Positions 10,001 through 18,307 of a stretch of DNA of 64,000 nucleotides are shown here, in pieces. Below the pieces are notes generated by a model. The model was given only the letters and a program-made list of their open reading frames with translations. It searched no databases and had not been told where the DNA came from. The stretch lies in the NCBI GenBank assembly GCA_030427925.1, contig JAUICJ010000009.1, positions 1-64,000 of the forward strand. The letters run 5' to 3'. The translations under genes were made by a program, and so were the position numbers. The stretch is from Bacteroidia bacterium (GTDB lineage: Bacteria; Bacteroidota; Bacteroidia; Flavobacteriales_D; Sanyastnellaceae). Every line of letters starts with the position of its first letter. Positions within the stretch are counted from its first letter, which is position 1.

Positions 10001-12574
10001 GCAACCGATGGCACGGGCACCATCATCGATGGCGATGAGGACGACGACGGCGTGTGCGATGTGAATGAGGTTCCGGGATGCGATGACGATTCGGCTGCGA
10101 ACTACAACCCGGAAGCGACGGACAACGACGGTTCGTGCCTCTATGGTGAGTGCAACGATCCGTTGGCCTGTAACTACGTGGAGGGCACGGACCTCCCATC
10201 TCCTGAGGCGTGCACCTATCCTGCGCCGTTCTTCGACTGCGACGGCAACTGCACCGGGGATTATGACGGCGACGGCATCTGCGAGGGAGAGGAAATCTTG
10301 GGTTGTGCAAGCAACTCGGCTTTGAATTTCAACCCAGCCGCGACGAGCGACGATGGTTCGTGCATTTGGGGCGATGGCGTGTTCTTGGGGCTGACCTACG
10401 AGGTCGTCACGGACCACGAAACCGGACCGATTGCCGGCAACGACTACGTCACTTACCGCGTGTTTGCTGAGTTCAGCACTTCGGACATTGATTTGGTCCA
10501 ACTCTTCGGTAACGCCGAGCACCCGTGGGTCATTGAAAACACCGGTGACGTGTTCCAAAGTGCCGTCGGTGGAGACTTCGGTGGGAACATCCCGCTGGCG
10601 CTGTTCTCGTTCTTCCCTGAAGTCGAATACGATTCGTGGTTGACCATCGGCGCGGCACCAGGCGATTACAATGCGATGAACCAAAGCGGCATGTACGCCT
10701 ACTTGCCCGAGTGGAATGCAACGGGAACGTTCAATGCGAATGGTGCGGAAGCGCTGATCAGCGTGACCCCGACGCAATCGACTCAGGGGGTGCCCGATGC
10801 GGATGGGCGGGTGCTTTTGGCCCAAATCACGACCAACGGCGTGGCCCACGTACAGTACAACATCCTCTTCCAGCCGGAAGTGGGTGCCCCGATCACGTTC
10901 ACCGACGTCGAGCTGACGTTCCCCACGCAAGTGGCGGGTTGCACGAATCCGACGGCCCTCAACTACGAGCCCAACGCCAATTCGGATGATGGAAGCTGCA
11001 CCGTCGAAGGATGCACGAACGAAAGTGCGCAGAACTACAATCCGGATGCGAACATCGAAGACGGTTCTTGCGAATTCGCAGGTTGCACGGACGATGCTGC
11101 TGACAACTACGACGCCAATGCCAACGTGGATGACGATTCGTGCCTCTACACGGGCTGCACGGATGACACCGCGGACAACTTCGATCCGCAAGCCAACACC
11201 GGCGACCCAGCGGAGCAGTGCGATTACTTGGGCTGCACGAACCCCTTGGCCATCAACTTCGATGAAGGGGCGAACGTGGACGACGGTTCTTGCTTGATCG
11301 TCGGTTGCTTCAATCCGGAAGCGAGCAACTACAACCCAGCGGCAAACCATGGAAACCAATTGGTCCTCTGCTTGTTCTTGGGCTGCACGGACCCCGCAGC
11401 GGTCAACTACGACCCCTCGGCGAATTCCAATGACGGTTCGTGCGATTACTTGGGTTGCACCTCCATCACGGCGGACAACTTCAACCCCATGGCGACCATC
11501 GACGATGGCAGCTGCTTCTGGTTCGGTTGCACGGATCAGGATGCTGACAACTACGATGAGCAGGCGACGATTGACGATGATTCGTGCGAATTCACGGGCT
11601 GCTTCGATCCAGCTGCTGACAACTTCGACCTGTTCGCCAACGTCGGTGACCAAGATGAGCTCTGCGAGTACTGGGGTTGCATGGATGTGGATGCGGACAA
11701 CTACGATCCCACGGCCAACGCGGGCGATCAGGAGGCACTTTGCATCTACCTCGGCTGCACGGATGAAACGGCCGACAACTTTGACCCGCAAGCGAACGAG
11801 GACGACGGCTTGTGCGAATACTTGGGCTGCACCGATTCGGATGCGGACAACTTCGATCCGACGGCCAACGTGGACGATGGCTCGTGCATCTACTTGGGTT
11901 GCACGACGTTGGGAGCAGACAACTTTGATTCGATGGCGAATCAGGATGACGGTTCGTGCTTGTTCTCAGGATGTCAAGATCCCGAGGCAGACAACTACGA
12001 CGAGACGGCCAACACGGGCGACCAAGAAGCACTCTGTGAATACTTGGGCTGCACGAACCCGGACGCGGACAACTTCGATTTGACGGCGAACACGGATGAC
12101 GGCTCGTGCATTGTCGGCGGTTGCATGTACATCGATGCAGCGAACTTCAACATGGCCGCGACCTACGACGACGGCACCTGTCAATTCCAAACCGTCGGTT
12201 GCACGGATCCGACCGCTTACAACTACATGGAAGGCGCGCTTCAAGACAACGGCACCTGCCTCTACGGCGGCTGCACGTACGACATCGCGTTCAACTTCGA
12301 TGCGGATGCCACCATCGATGACGGCAGCTGCGAATGGTACGGCTGCACGGACACCGATGCCGTGAACTTCGATGCGGATGCGACGCACGACGATGGCACC
12401 TGTGAAGTGGTCGGCTGCCTCGATCCCGACGGCATCAACTTCAATGCGAACGCCACGTTCTCCGGTTACTGCGAGTACGCTGATGTCTGCCCCGGCGACA
12501 TCAACGGCGACCTCTCGGTGGACGTTCAGGACTTGCTCACGTTCTTCCAGTACTACGGCACGTTCTGCGAATAA
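7061..12574 (+). CDS. Giant secreted repeat protein with about 39 Cys-rich GCTD-type repeats and dockerin-like C-terminus
   Basis: 1,837 residues; an ATG at 7088 would start directly at the signal peptide (MQRTITLALGVILSVTTALA) and is an equal candidate. Layout: domain A (about 30-230), some 14 repeats of GCTD-x2-ACNY-x3-AT-x-DDGSC with DGDGVCD-type linkers, domain B (about 760-960), four repeats, domain C (about 1130-1300), then about 21 repeats that shift from ACNY to ADNYDP, and finally a dockerin-like segment (CPGDINGDLSVDVQDLLTFF). Domains A, B and C are related: each has TYRV[YF]A-x-F, then DSW-x2-[IL]GA, and B and C have GRVL[VL][AG]Q. I do not recognise this domain. The cysteines suggest disulphide-linked, extended calcium-binding rods; a matrix or adhesin role is inference. 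Confidence 0.85.
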   Translation: MKSHLNLAAMQRTITLALGVILSVTTALATSTGFTVEQHATSEYGTTYRVYATFDDPGDWVSSVYGIAGDEAISTGTNIPMSIMREGTATIYHTVNAFGLNPNYGQEINALYAMLPDIDFDSWLTIGAENNSSPGPQGAGMAEAFTTFNQGIGFEDCGGAWFVAGSTPNPAWEAGDDLKVLVAQITMTDDASGNPGHFSFQLNLQWKDASGTAFYFIGDQMSSSDFVASVVPGCTDSSACNYSAAATEDDGSCEFTSCLGCTDSAACNYDASATIDNGQCVIPVTADCEVCNGSAISVLDADGDGVCDGDEITGCTDEAACNYDATPTTDTDNALCNYADGACEICSGGAVVLQDDDQDGVCNADEIGGCTDQGACNFSASATDDDGSCEFASCAGCTNNQACNYDETATLDDGSCDLITCYGCTDSGACNYTAGATQDDGSCEFTSCAGCTDADACNYDATATIDDGQCAVPDAAACEVCNGDAVIVLDADGDGVCDADESTGCTDATACNYDSNPTTDPDNATCVYADDACEICLGGAVVLQDADGDGVCDSAEVDGCTDQGACNFNGNATDDDGSCEFASCAGCLDPMACNFDAVWTIADNDACDFTSCLGCTDDQACNYDNTATIDDGSCESLSCVGCTDDSACNYAASATNDDGSCTYAAEFYDCDGNCVNDSDQDGICDELEIPGCGDAAACNYNSAATEEDDCVYPPVNGDCNTECEGDFDGDGVCDNLEVAGCTSSTATNYNESATDENGTCVWDDPHFTGLTYEIVGHSTVGEATTYRVYAEFNSDDIEIQACYGTDVWNWNATSTAPFYQNQFGGLLGHSINDAIFASIPELAFDSWFALGAGPGDEPGPAAVGLTDFTSDFEASGAGVSVNTNVGASIYYTPGASDFAHPQSGRVLVGQFTTTGVVSVKFNFQYRDTNLATFNVNDLNLTFPANLPGCTDAAACNYDAAAEFSTNDACTYATGCDSCSGATDGTGTIIDGDEDDDGVCDVNEVPGCDDDSAANYNPEATDNDGSCLYGECNDPLACNYVEGTDLPSPEACTYPAPFFDCDGNCTGDYDGDGICEGEEILGCASNSALNFNPAATSDDGSCIWGDGVFLGLTYEVVTDHETGPIAGNDYVTYRVFAEFSTSDIDLVQLFGNAEHPWVIENTGDVFQSAVGGDFGGNIPLALFSFFPEVEYDSWLTIGAAPGDYNAMNQSGMYAYLPEWNATGTFNANGAEALISVTPTQSTQGVPDADGRVLLAQITTNGVAHVQYNILFQPEVGAPITFTDVELTFPTQVAGCTNPTALNYEPNANSDDGSCTVEGCTNESAQNYNPDANIEDGSCEFAGCTDDAADNYDANANVDDDSCLYTGCTDDTADNFDPQANTGDPAEQCDYLGCTNPLAINFDEGANVDDGSCLIVGCFNPEASNYNPAANHGNQLVLCLFLGCTDPAAVNYDPSANSNDGSCDYLGCTSITADNFNPMATIDDGSCFWFGCTDQDADNYDEQATIDDDSCEFTGCFDPAADNFDLFANVGDQDELCEYWGCMDVDADNYDPTANAGDQEALCIYLGCTDETADNFDPQANEDDGLCEYLGCTDSDADNFDPTANVDDGSCIYLGCTTLGADNFDSMANQDDGSCLFSGCQDPEADNYDETANTGDQEALCEYLGCTNPDADNFDLTANTDDGSCIVGGCMYIDAANFNMAATYDDGTCQFQTVGCTDPTAYNYMEGALQDNGTCLYGGCTYDIAFNFDADATIDDGSCEWYGCTDTDAVNFDADATHDDGTCEVVGCLDPDGINFNANATFSGYCEYADVCPGDINGDLSVDVQDLLTFFQYYGTFCE

Positions 12575-12617
12575 GGCCTCCTGGGGTTCGAAAGAATTGG
12601 CCCCATCTCCATAAAGA

Positions 12618-12648
12618 ACCGCTCCCTGATTTTCAGGGGGCGGTTTTT
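12618..12648 (+). terminator. Intrinsic terminator
   Basis: An 11-bp stem (ACCGCTCCCTG / CAGGGGGCGGT, one G-U pair) with an ATTTT loop is followed by a T run. It lies 44 nt after the repeat-protein stop and ends just before the promoter of the next gene. Confidence 0.85.
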
Positions 12649-12672
12649 CGTTTGGACCCTGCGCACCCGCCG

Positions 12673-12680
12673 TATCTTGG
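12673..12680 (+). promoter_or_regulatory. -7 box placed 4 nt before the start codon
   Basis: TATCTTGG matches Bacteroidota TAnnTTTG at most positions and is followed by CCTC and the ATG at 12685. A TTTG lies 18 nt upstream as a -33 element. The spacing puts the likely transcription start at or next to the ATG. Confidence 0.55.
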
Positions 12681-12684
12681 CCTC

Positions 12685-15600
12685 ATGAAGCATTTGATTT
12701 GGTTGCTGGCTTTGGCCAGTTCGGCGTTGGTTTCAGGCCAAAACGTTCCCCAAACGCCCTACGCCCTCCCCACCAACGCTCCGGCTTGGATGCGCATGAT
12801 GTACAGCGACACCGTCCCCGTCCCCGTGGTCGAAGCGGCCTACGACGCTTGGTACGCCGAGCATCCCTTCGTCAAAACGGCCCACACCCAATACTTCAAG
12901 CGGTGGCGCCGCGCCGCTCACCAAATCGTCGATCGCCACGACCGCGATTTCGCCCAGCGCTATGCCGCCTCCCAAGGCGCCCGCGACAACGGCTCGTGGA
13001 CGGAACTTGGCCCCTGGCACTACGACCCCGAAGTCGCCATGTACTTCGAAGTCCAAAGCCCCGGCGCCTGCCACGTCTACACCGTCGAGCAGTCCGCCTC
13101 CGCGCCCGACGTGGTGTGGGCCGGAACCGCCACGGCCGGTGCCTGGAAATCCACCAACAAGGGGCTGAACTGGGAACTCATGACCCGGTCCCTGCCCATC
13201 AATTCCGTGTACAGCGTCGCCATTGATCCCACGAACCCCGATCGGGTTTGGATCGGTGAAGGCGACGGCGGCCTCTGGCGCACCGAAGACGGCGGCTCCA
13301 CCTGGCAGCAGCTCGGCAGCACCCCCTTCCTAAACGCGGACCGCTGGTACCGCGAACTCTACATCGACCCCACCGGCCGCCTGTGGTGCGCCACCGACGA
13401 CGGCCTGTGGTACTCCGACGACAACGGCGAGACCCTCCTGGTCGCCGCCACGGGCGAGTTCATGGAAATCGTCGCGCACCCCACCGACCCGCTCATCCTC
13501 TACACGCTCCGCCGCAGCGGCGACTTCACGAACTTCCTCCGCAGCACCGATGGCGGCGAGTCCTTTGAATTCGCCGGCACCGGCCTGCCCATGACCACGC
13601 CCGGCCACGCCCAACGCCGCTCCGAACTCGCCGTCACCCCGGCGGACCCCGACCGCGTTGTCGTCCTCGCCGCCGGTTCCACCCCCGACGGAGGCGGCCT
13701 CTACGGCTACTACATCAGCACCGACGCCGGCCTCACCTTCGAACAGCAGTGCTGCGGCGACGGCCCCGGCGGCCCCTACGCCGCCGACACCAACCCGAAC
13801 CTCCTCGGTTGGTCCGAAGACGGCTCCGGGGAGGGCGGCCAATTCTACTACGACCTCGCCTTGGACGTCAGCCCCACGGATGCGGACCGCCAATTCGGCG
13901 CGGGCATCAACGTTTGGCGCACCGAAAACGGCGGCACTTCCTGGTCCCTCAACGCCCACTGGGTCACCTGGGCCGGCGAGTTCACCCACGACCGGTACAC
14001 CCACGCCGACGTCCACGATGTGGCGTTTTTCACCCGACCGGACGGGACCGTTGATTTGTGGGTCGCCTCGGACGGCGGACTGCATTACTCGGCGGATCAG
14101 GGCGATCACTTCGAGCCGCGGATGTACGGCATTCACGGGACGGATTTTTGGGGCTGGCAGTCCGGCTGGCGCGCGTCGGAGGTGATGGTGGGGGGGACGT
14201 ATCACAACGGCACCCTCATCCGCAACGGCGACCTGTACCATTATGGGGCGGACAGCGATACCTCGGGCGGCTGGCTGGCCGAACTCGCGGGGGACAACTA
14301 CCGCGGCTTCGTGCACCCGGCCGACGGGACGCGCGGCTTCCACGATGGCGGGGCGTTCGCGTATTCCGACGACCGGTTCACGCGCATCAGCTCGCGGCCC
14401 TTCGATGGCACGAAGAAGCCCAACACCGGCTATGGTTACGGCGATTACGGCAACCTTGAGTGGGATCCGCGTTGCGCCGAATGCTTTTACTCGCCGGTCG
14501 GGTCGGGGCTTTGGCGGACGGAGGATGGGGGAGCGGGCTGGGGTTTGGTCCACGACTTCGGCGGGGAAAAAATCATCTCCATCGCCATCCCGCCGCGCCA
14601 CCCCGAGCACCTCTACGTCAGCCACAAATTCAGCGGCTCCAGCTGGCGCATCCACCATTCGGCCGACGGCGGCGCGACGTGGACGAACGTTTCGTTGAAC
14701 ACCATCGAAAACGGCGGGAATTCGAACAAGCCGATTTACCTGGAAGTCGATGAGGTGAACCCGTTGCGGGTTTGGGCGGTGCTGGTGGGCGGCCAAACCG
14801 GCAACAAGGTCTTCGAGTCCACCGACGGCGGCGAAAACTGGACGGACCGCACGACAGCGACCATCGCAAGCGAGCGCGTGGTGTCCATCGCTCACCAACG
14901 GGGCGTTCCGGGCGCCCTTTACATCGGTACGACCCGAACCGTCTACTACATCGACGATTCCCTGAACGATTGGCAGCTCTACGCGGATGACTTGCCGGCC
15001 TCCACGGCGGCGGTGTTCTTGCAACCGAACTACTGCGGCGGGACCATCCGCGCTGCGGGCAACCGGAGCGTTCACGAGGCGGCCTTCCACACGCCCTCGG
15101 CGGTGCAGGCCGGGTTCATGGCGGATCGGCTGCAAGTGAATTTGGCCAGCCCGTGCGACCTCGAGCCGGTTCGGTTCGCGGACGTTTCCGTGGCTCCGTG
15201 CGCCGGAACCACGTACGCGTGGTCTTTCCCTGGCGGCATCCCCACGACCGCTTCGACACCGGACGTTTCGGTGGTGTACGATGCGCTTGGCACCTACGAC
15301 GTCAGCCTGACCGTCACCGATTCGGCCGGCAACAGCGACACGTGGACGTGGGCGGATTTGATCGAGGTGGTGGACAGCCCGGTCGTCACCGGCAGCATCG
15401 AGGAGGACTTCGATGGCGAGGTGTTCCCTCCGGAGCACTGGCGCATGGAAATCGCAGGCCGGGCGTGGGAACACGCGTGGGACCTGGTCGAGCCCACGAA
15501 CGGCGTGGCGCAGTTTCCGAATTACTGGGTCGACACGGAAGGAGCAGAGGATGCCCTCATCACGCCGGGCTTCGACCCGACGGGCATGGAAGTGGTGCGC

Positions 15601-16155
15601 TTCGACGTGGCGCACCGGAAGTACGCGGATTACGTGGATGGGTTGGAAGTTTGGGTGAAGCCCGGCGGGGCGGCGACGTGGCTGCCGATTTGGGAGGCGT
15701 ATGGGGACGAGCTGTCGGTGCCGGATTGCTACACGTGGTTTTGGTACGACACGGGAGGCGAAGTGGTGTGGGCGACGCACGAGGTGCCGTTGCCGGAGGG
15801 CCTGACGAGCGGGGGCGTGGCGTGCCTCGAGGTGGCGTTTGTGAACGTGGGCGGCTATGGGAACCACATTTGGCTCGACAACGTGTTCGTGGGATCGGTC
15901 GGGCCAAATGCCGTTGCCGAAGCTTCCCCCGAATCCGTCCGTTTGGCGCCCAACCCCGCCACCGAATCGGTGCATTGCTTCGTGCCTGCCTCGCTCCTCG
16001 GCGAGGCGTTTGCCTTGCGGGATGCGACCGGCCGCACCGTGCGCGAAGGGCGGTGGCAAGCGTCGCGGCAGGTGGTGGACTTGAGCGGTTTGGCCCCGGG
16101 CATGTACCTCTTGACGCAAGCCACGGGCCCGGCGCAGCGCCTTGTGATTCAATGA
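12685..16155 (+). CDS. Secreted Asp-box (BNR/sortilin-like) protein with PKD domain and T9SS tail
   Basis: 1,156 residues from the ATG at 12685, which begins a clear signal peptide (MKHLIWLLALASSALVSGQ); the frame is open 33 nt further upstream but that lies within the promoter. At least seven Asp-box motifs (such as TEDGGSTW, STDGGESF, SADGGATW, STDGGENW) mark a beta-propeller of the VPS10/BNR type across about 150-800. A PKD-like domain (YAWSFPGG...VVYDALGTYDVSLTV) follows, then a jelly-roll-like region and a T9SS type A sorting domain (RLAPNPATESV to the end). Families with this layout are exported glycan-binding or glycoside-hydrolase-like proteins; the substrate cannot be told. Its stop overlaps the mnmH start by ATGA, so the two may share an mRNA. 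Confidence 0.88.
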   Translation: MKHLIWLLALASSALVSGQNVPQTPYALPTNAPAWMRMMYSDTVPVPVVEAAYDAWYAEHPFVKTAHTQYFKRWRRAAHQIVDRHDRDFAQRYAASQGARDNGSWTELGPWHYDPEVAMYFEVQSPGACHVYTVEQSASAPDVVWAGTATAGAWKSTNKGLNWELMTRSLPINSVYSVAIDPTNPDRVWIGEGDGGLWRTEDGGSTWQQLGSTPFLNADRWYRELYIDPTGRLWCATDDGLWYSDDNGETLLVAATGEFMEIVAHPTDPLILYTLRRSGDFTNFLRSTDGGESFEFAGTGLPMTTPGHAQRRSELAVTPADPDRVVVLAAGSTPDGGGLYGYYISTDAGLTFEQQCCGDGPGGPYAADTNPNLLGWSEDGSGEGGQFYYDLALDVSPTDADRQFGAGINVWRTENGGTSWSLNAHWVTWAGEFTHDRYTHADVHDVAFFTRPDGTVDLWVASDGGLHYSADQGDHFEPRMYGIHGTDFWGWQSGWRASEVMVGGTYHNGTLIRNGDLYHYGADSDTSGGWLAELAGDNYRGFVHPADGTRGFHDGGAFAYSDDRFTRISSRPFDGTKKPNTGYGYGDYGNLEWDPRCAECFYSPVGSGLWRTEDGGAGWGLVHDFGGEKIISIAIPPRHPEHLYVSHKFSGSSWRIHHSADGGATWTNVSLNTIENGGNSNKPIYLEVDEVNPLRVWAVLVGGQTGNKVFESTDGGENWTDRTTATIASERVVSIAHQRGVPGALYIGTTRTVYYIDDSLNDWQLYADDLPASTAAVFLQPNYCGGTIRAAGNRSVHEAAFHTPSAVQAGFMADRLQVNLASPCDLEPVRFADVSVAPCAGTTYAWSFPGGIPTTASTPDVSVVYDALGTYDVSLTVTDSAGNSDTWTWADLIEVVDSPVVTGSIEEDFDGEVFPPEHWRMEIAGRAWEHAWDLVEPTNGVAQFPNYWVDTEGAEDALITPGFDPTGMEVVRFDVAHRKYADYVDGLEVWVKPGGAATWLPIWEAYGDELSVPDCYTWFWYDTGGEVVWATHEVPLPEGLTSGGVACLEVAFVNVGGYGNHIWLDNVFVGSVGPNAVAEASPESVRLAPNPATESVHCFVPASLLGEAFALRDATGRTVREGRWQASRQVVDLSGLAPGMYLLTQATGPAQRLVIQ

Positions 16156-17204
16156 CGTTGCCCGATCCGTCATCGGTTCCTACGGTCGTTCCCGGTCCCG
16201 AGCTCCTCGATGGCCGGTGGCTGGTCGTGGACACCCGTTCTCCCGCCGAATTCGCGGCCGGCCACATCCCTGGTGCCCATTCGGTCCCGCTGTTTGACGA
16301 CGCCGAACGCGCCATGATCGGCACGCTCTACAAGCACCACGGCCCGTCCGCCGCCATCGAGCGCGGCCTCGAAACCGTCCACCCGAAGCTCGAACTGCTC
16401 ATCGCGGCAGCCCGCGCCCTCCATGCCGCACACCCGGAACGGCGGATGGTCGTGCACTGCTGGCGAGGCGGGATGCGGTCCGGCTCGGTGTCCTGGCTTT
16501 TTCAAGAGCACGGCCTGCCGGTGAGTCGGCTCGATGGGGGGTACAAGGCGTACCGAAAGTGGGCGCGCGAGGGCCTCGCCGCACCCCGCCCTTACGTCAT
16601 CCTCGGCGGCATGACCGGTGTCGGTAAAACGCCCATCCTCGCGGCGCTCGCGGAACAGGGGGAGGCCGTGCTGGACCTTGAAGGGCTGGCCCGTCACCTC
16701 GGCTCGGCCTTTGGCAACCTGGACCGGCACCGCCAGCCCACGACGGAGCAGTTTTCCAACGACGTGCACGCGATGCTGGAGCGGATGCCTGGGGACGCGC
16801 GGCGGGTTTGGGTCGAGGACGAGAGCCGCCGGGTGGGCGGGGTGAACGTGCCGGAGGAACTGTATGAGCGGATGCGGAAGGCGCCGTACGTGGAGGTGGA
16901 GCGGCCGGATGGCGAGCGGCTCGACCAGCTGTGTGCCATCTATGGGGGGGCGGATGTGAGCGGGTTGAAGGCGGCGTTCGAACGGGTTCGGCAGAAGTTG
17001 GGGGGCCAAAACGTACGCGCAGCGCACGAGGCGCTCGACCGCGACGACCTGCGCTCCGCCGCTGCCATCGGCTTGCGCTATTACGACAAGCTGTACCGGC
17101 ATACGCAGTCGCGCCACCCGAGGGAGCGAAGGGCTACCTTTGCGGCGGAGGGCTTGACGGCGTACGAGGTGGCTCGGGCGTTGCGGGATTTGGCCTTCCC
17201 CTGA
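16152..17204 (+). CDS. mnmH: tRNA 2-selenouridine synthase MnmH (SelU)
   Basis: 350 residues, close to the 364 of E. coli MnmH. It replaces sulphur by selenium at the wobble uridine of Lys, Glu and Gln tRNAs via a geranylated intermediate, using selenophosphate. An N-terminal rhodanese domain has the catalytic cysteine in VHCWRGGMRS (Cys103), and a C-terminal P-loop domain has GGMTGVGKT (Lys159). The start ATG overlaps the upstream stop (ATGA), and selD follows after 3 nt, so the selenium donor is made from the same transcript. No selA or selB is in the window, so selenoprotein synthesis cannot be claimed. Confidence 0.95.
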   Translation: MTLPDPSSVPTVVPGPELLDGRWLVVDTRSPAEFAAGHIPGAHSVPLFDDAERAMIGTLYKHHGPSAAIERGLETVHPKLELLIAAARALHAAHPERRMVVHCWRGGMRSGSVSWLFQEHGLPVSRLDGGYKAYRKWAREGLAAPRPYVILGGMTGVGKTPILAALAEQGEAVLDLEGLARHLGSAFGNLDRHRQPTTEQFSNDVHAMLERMPGDARRVWVEDESRRVGGVNVPEELYERMRKAPYVEVERPDGERLDQLCAIYGGADVSGLKAAFERVRQKLGGQNVRAAHEALDRDDLRSAAAIGLRYYDKLYRHTQSRHPRERRATFAAEGLTAYEVARALRDLAFP

Positions 17205-17207
17205 AGC

Positions 17208-18251
17208 ATGGAACAGATTCGACTCACTCAATACTCGCACGGCGCGGGCTGCGGCTGCAAGCTGTCCCCGGCGGTCCTTCACGACATCCTCAACGGCGTC
17301 GATCGCTCGGAGCACTTCCCGTCGCTGCTTGTCGGCAACGATACGAAGGACGACGCGGCGGTCATGGACCTCGGCGACGGAACGGGCATCATCTCGACGA
17401 CGGATTTCTTCATGCCCATCGTCGATGACCCGCGCACCTTCGGCCGCATCGCGGCGGCGAACGCCATCAGCGACATCTACGCCATGGGGGGCACGCCGCT
17501 CATGGCCATCGCCATCCTCGGCTGGCCGCTCGGCAAGATCCCGGAGTCGGTGGCTTCCGAAGTGGTGGACGGCGGCCGCAGCATCTGCTCGGAAGCGGGG
17601 ATTCCGCTCGCTGGGGGGCACAGCATCGACAGCCCGGAGCCGATTTTCGGCTTGGCGGTCACGGGGCGGGTGCAGCTCGACCGCTTGAAGGCGAACGCCC
17701 AAGGCCGCGCCGGAGACCTGCTGTACCTGACGAAGCCGCTCGGCGTGGGCATCATCACGACGGCCCAAAAGAAAGGGCTCGTCACCGCCGATGACTTGGA
17801 CGCGGCCGTGCGCTCGATGCAGGCGCTCAACCGCATCGGGGAGTCGCTTGCGCAAGAGCCCGGGGTGCACGCGATGACGGATGTGACGGGGTTTGGGCTC
17901 CTTGGGCACTTGCTGGAAATGGCGGAAGGCGCTGGCGTTGGCGCCCGATTGCACGCAGAGCGCGTTCCGGTCTTGAACCGCTCAAGCTTGGAGGCGTATG
18001 TGGCCCATGGCGCGGTGCCGGGCGGGTCGAACCGCAATTACGCGAGCTACGGGAGCCGCGTCGCGGTGCCAGAAGGCTTTCACCGCACCTTGTTCTGCGA
18101 TCCCCAAACCTCGGGAGGCTTGCTCGTTGCGGTCGCTCCTGCGGCCCGTGCACTCGTGGAGCAGCGGCTGCGCGAAGCTGGCTGCCCTTCTGGTCCCATC
18201 GGCGAACTCGTCGAACTGGAATCGGCCGCCGCCACAATCCAGCTGCATTGA
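17208..18251 (+). CDS. selD: Selenide, water dikinase SelD
   Basis: 347 residues, the same length as E. coli SelD and very similar along its whole length. It makes selenophosphate from selenide and ATP. The N-terminal HGAGCGCK motif is intact: Cys15 and Lys18 correspond to E. coli Cys17 and Lys20, with a cysteine and not selenocysteine at the catalytic position. The nucleotide-binding aspartates ([22 protein letters not shown]) and the glycine-rich GGHSID and [11 protein letters not shown] segments are present. It starts 3 nt after mnmH, which is its probable client in this genome. It converges on the rhodopsin gene. Confidence 0.97.
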   Translation: MEQIRLTQYSHGAGCGCKLSPAVLHDILNGVDRSEHFPSLLVGNDTKDDAAVMDLGDGTGIISTTDFFMPIVDDPRTFGRIAAANAISDIYAMGGTPLMAIAILGWPLGKIPESVASEVVDGGRSICSEAGIPLAGGHSIDSPEPIFGLAVTGRVQLDRLKANAQGRAGDLLYLTKPLGVGIITTAQKKGLVTADDLDAAVRSMQALNRIGESLAQEPGVHAMTDVTGFGLLGHLLEMAEGAGVGARLHAERVPVLNRSSLEAYVAHGAVPGGSNRNYASYGSRVAVPEGFHRTLFCDPQTSGGLLVAVAPAARALVEQRLREAGCPSGPIGELVELESAAATIQLH

Positions 18252-18283
18252 AATCAAAACGGGCCGCCCGAAGGCAGCCCGTT
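18250..18283 (-). terminator. Intrinsic terminator of the rhodopsin gene
   Basis: Read on the minus strand, an 11-bp stem (AACGGGCTGCC / GGCGGCCCGTT, one G-U pair) closes a TTCG tetraloop and is followed by TTTTGATTT. It lies just past the rhodopsin stop. On the plus strand the same hairpin directly follows selD but lacks a T run. Confidence 0.85.
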
Positions 18284-18307
18284 GATCGCGTCGAAAGGAC
18301 CCGAGAA

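Noticed and set aside
9164-11791. 875-codon open frame on the minus strand
   Set aside because: Antisense shadow of the GCTD-repeat gene. It repeats with the same period and has no signal peptide or domain.
15153-16151. Long in-frame extension upstream of mnmH inside the previous gene
   Set aside because: MnmH homology starts at 16152, the ATGA overlap marks the start, and the extension is Arg/Gly-rich out-of-frame translation of the Asp-box gene.
13330-16173. 947-codon open frame on the minus strand
   Set aside because: Opposite an unambiguous Asp-box/T9SS gene. The high GC at third positions leaves few antisense stops in this genome; the frame has an Arg/His/Val bias and no domain.
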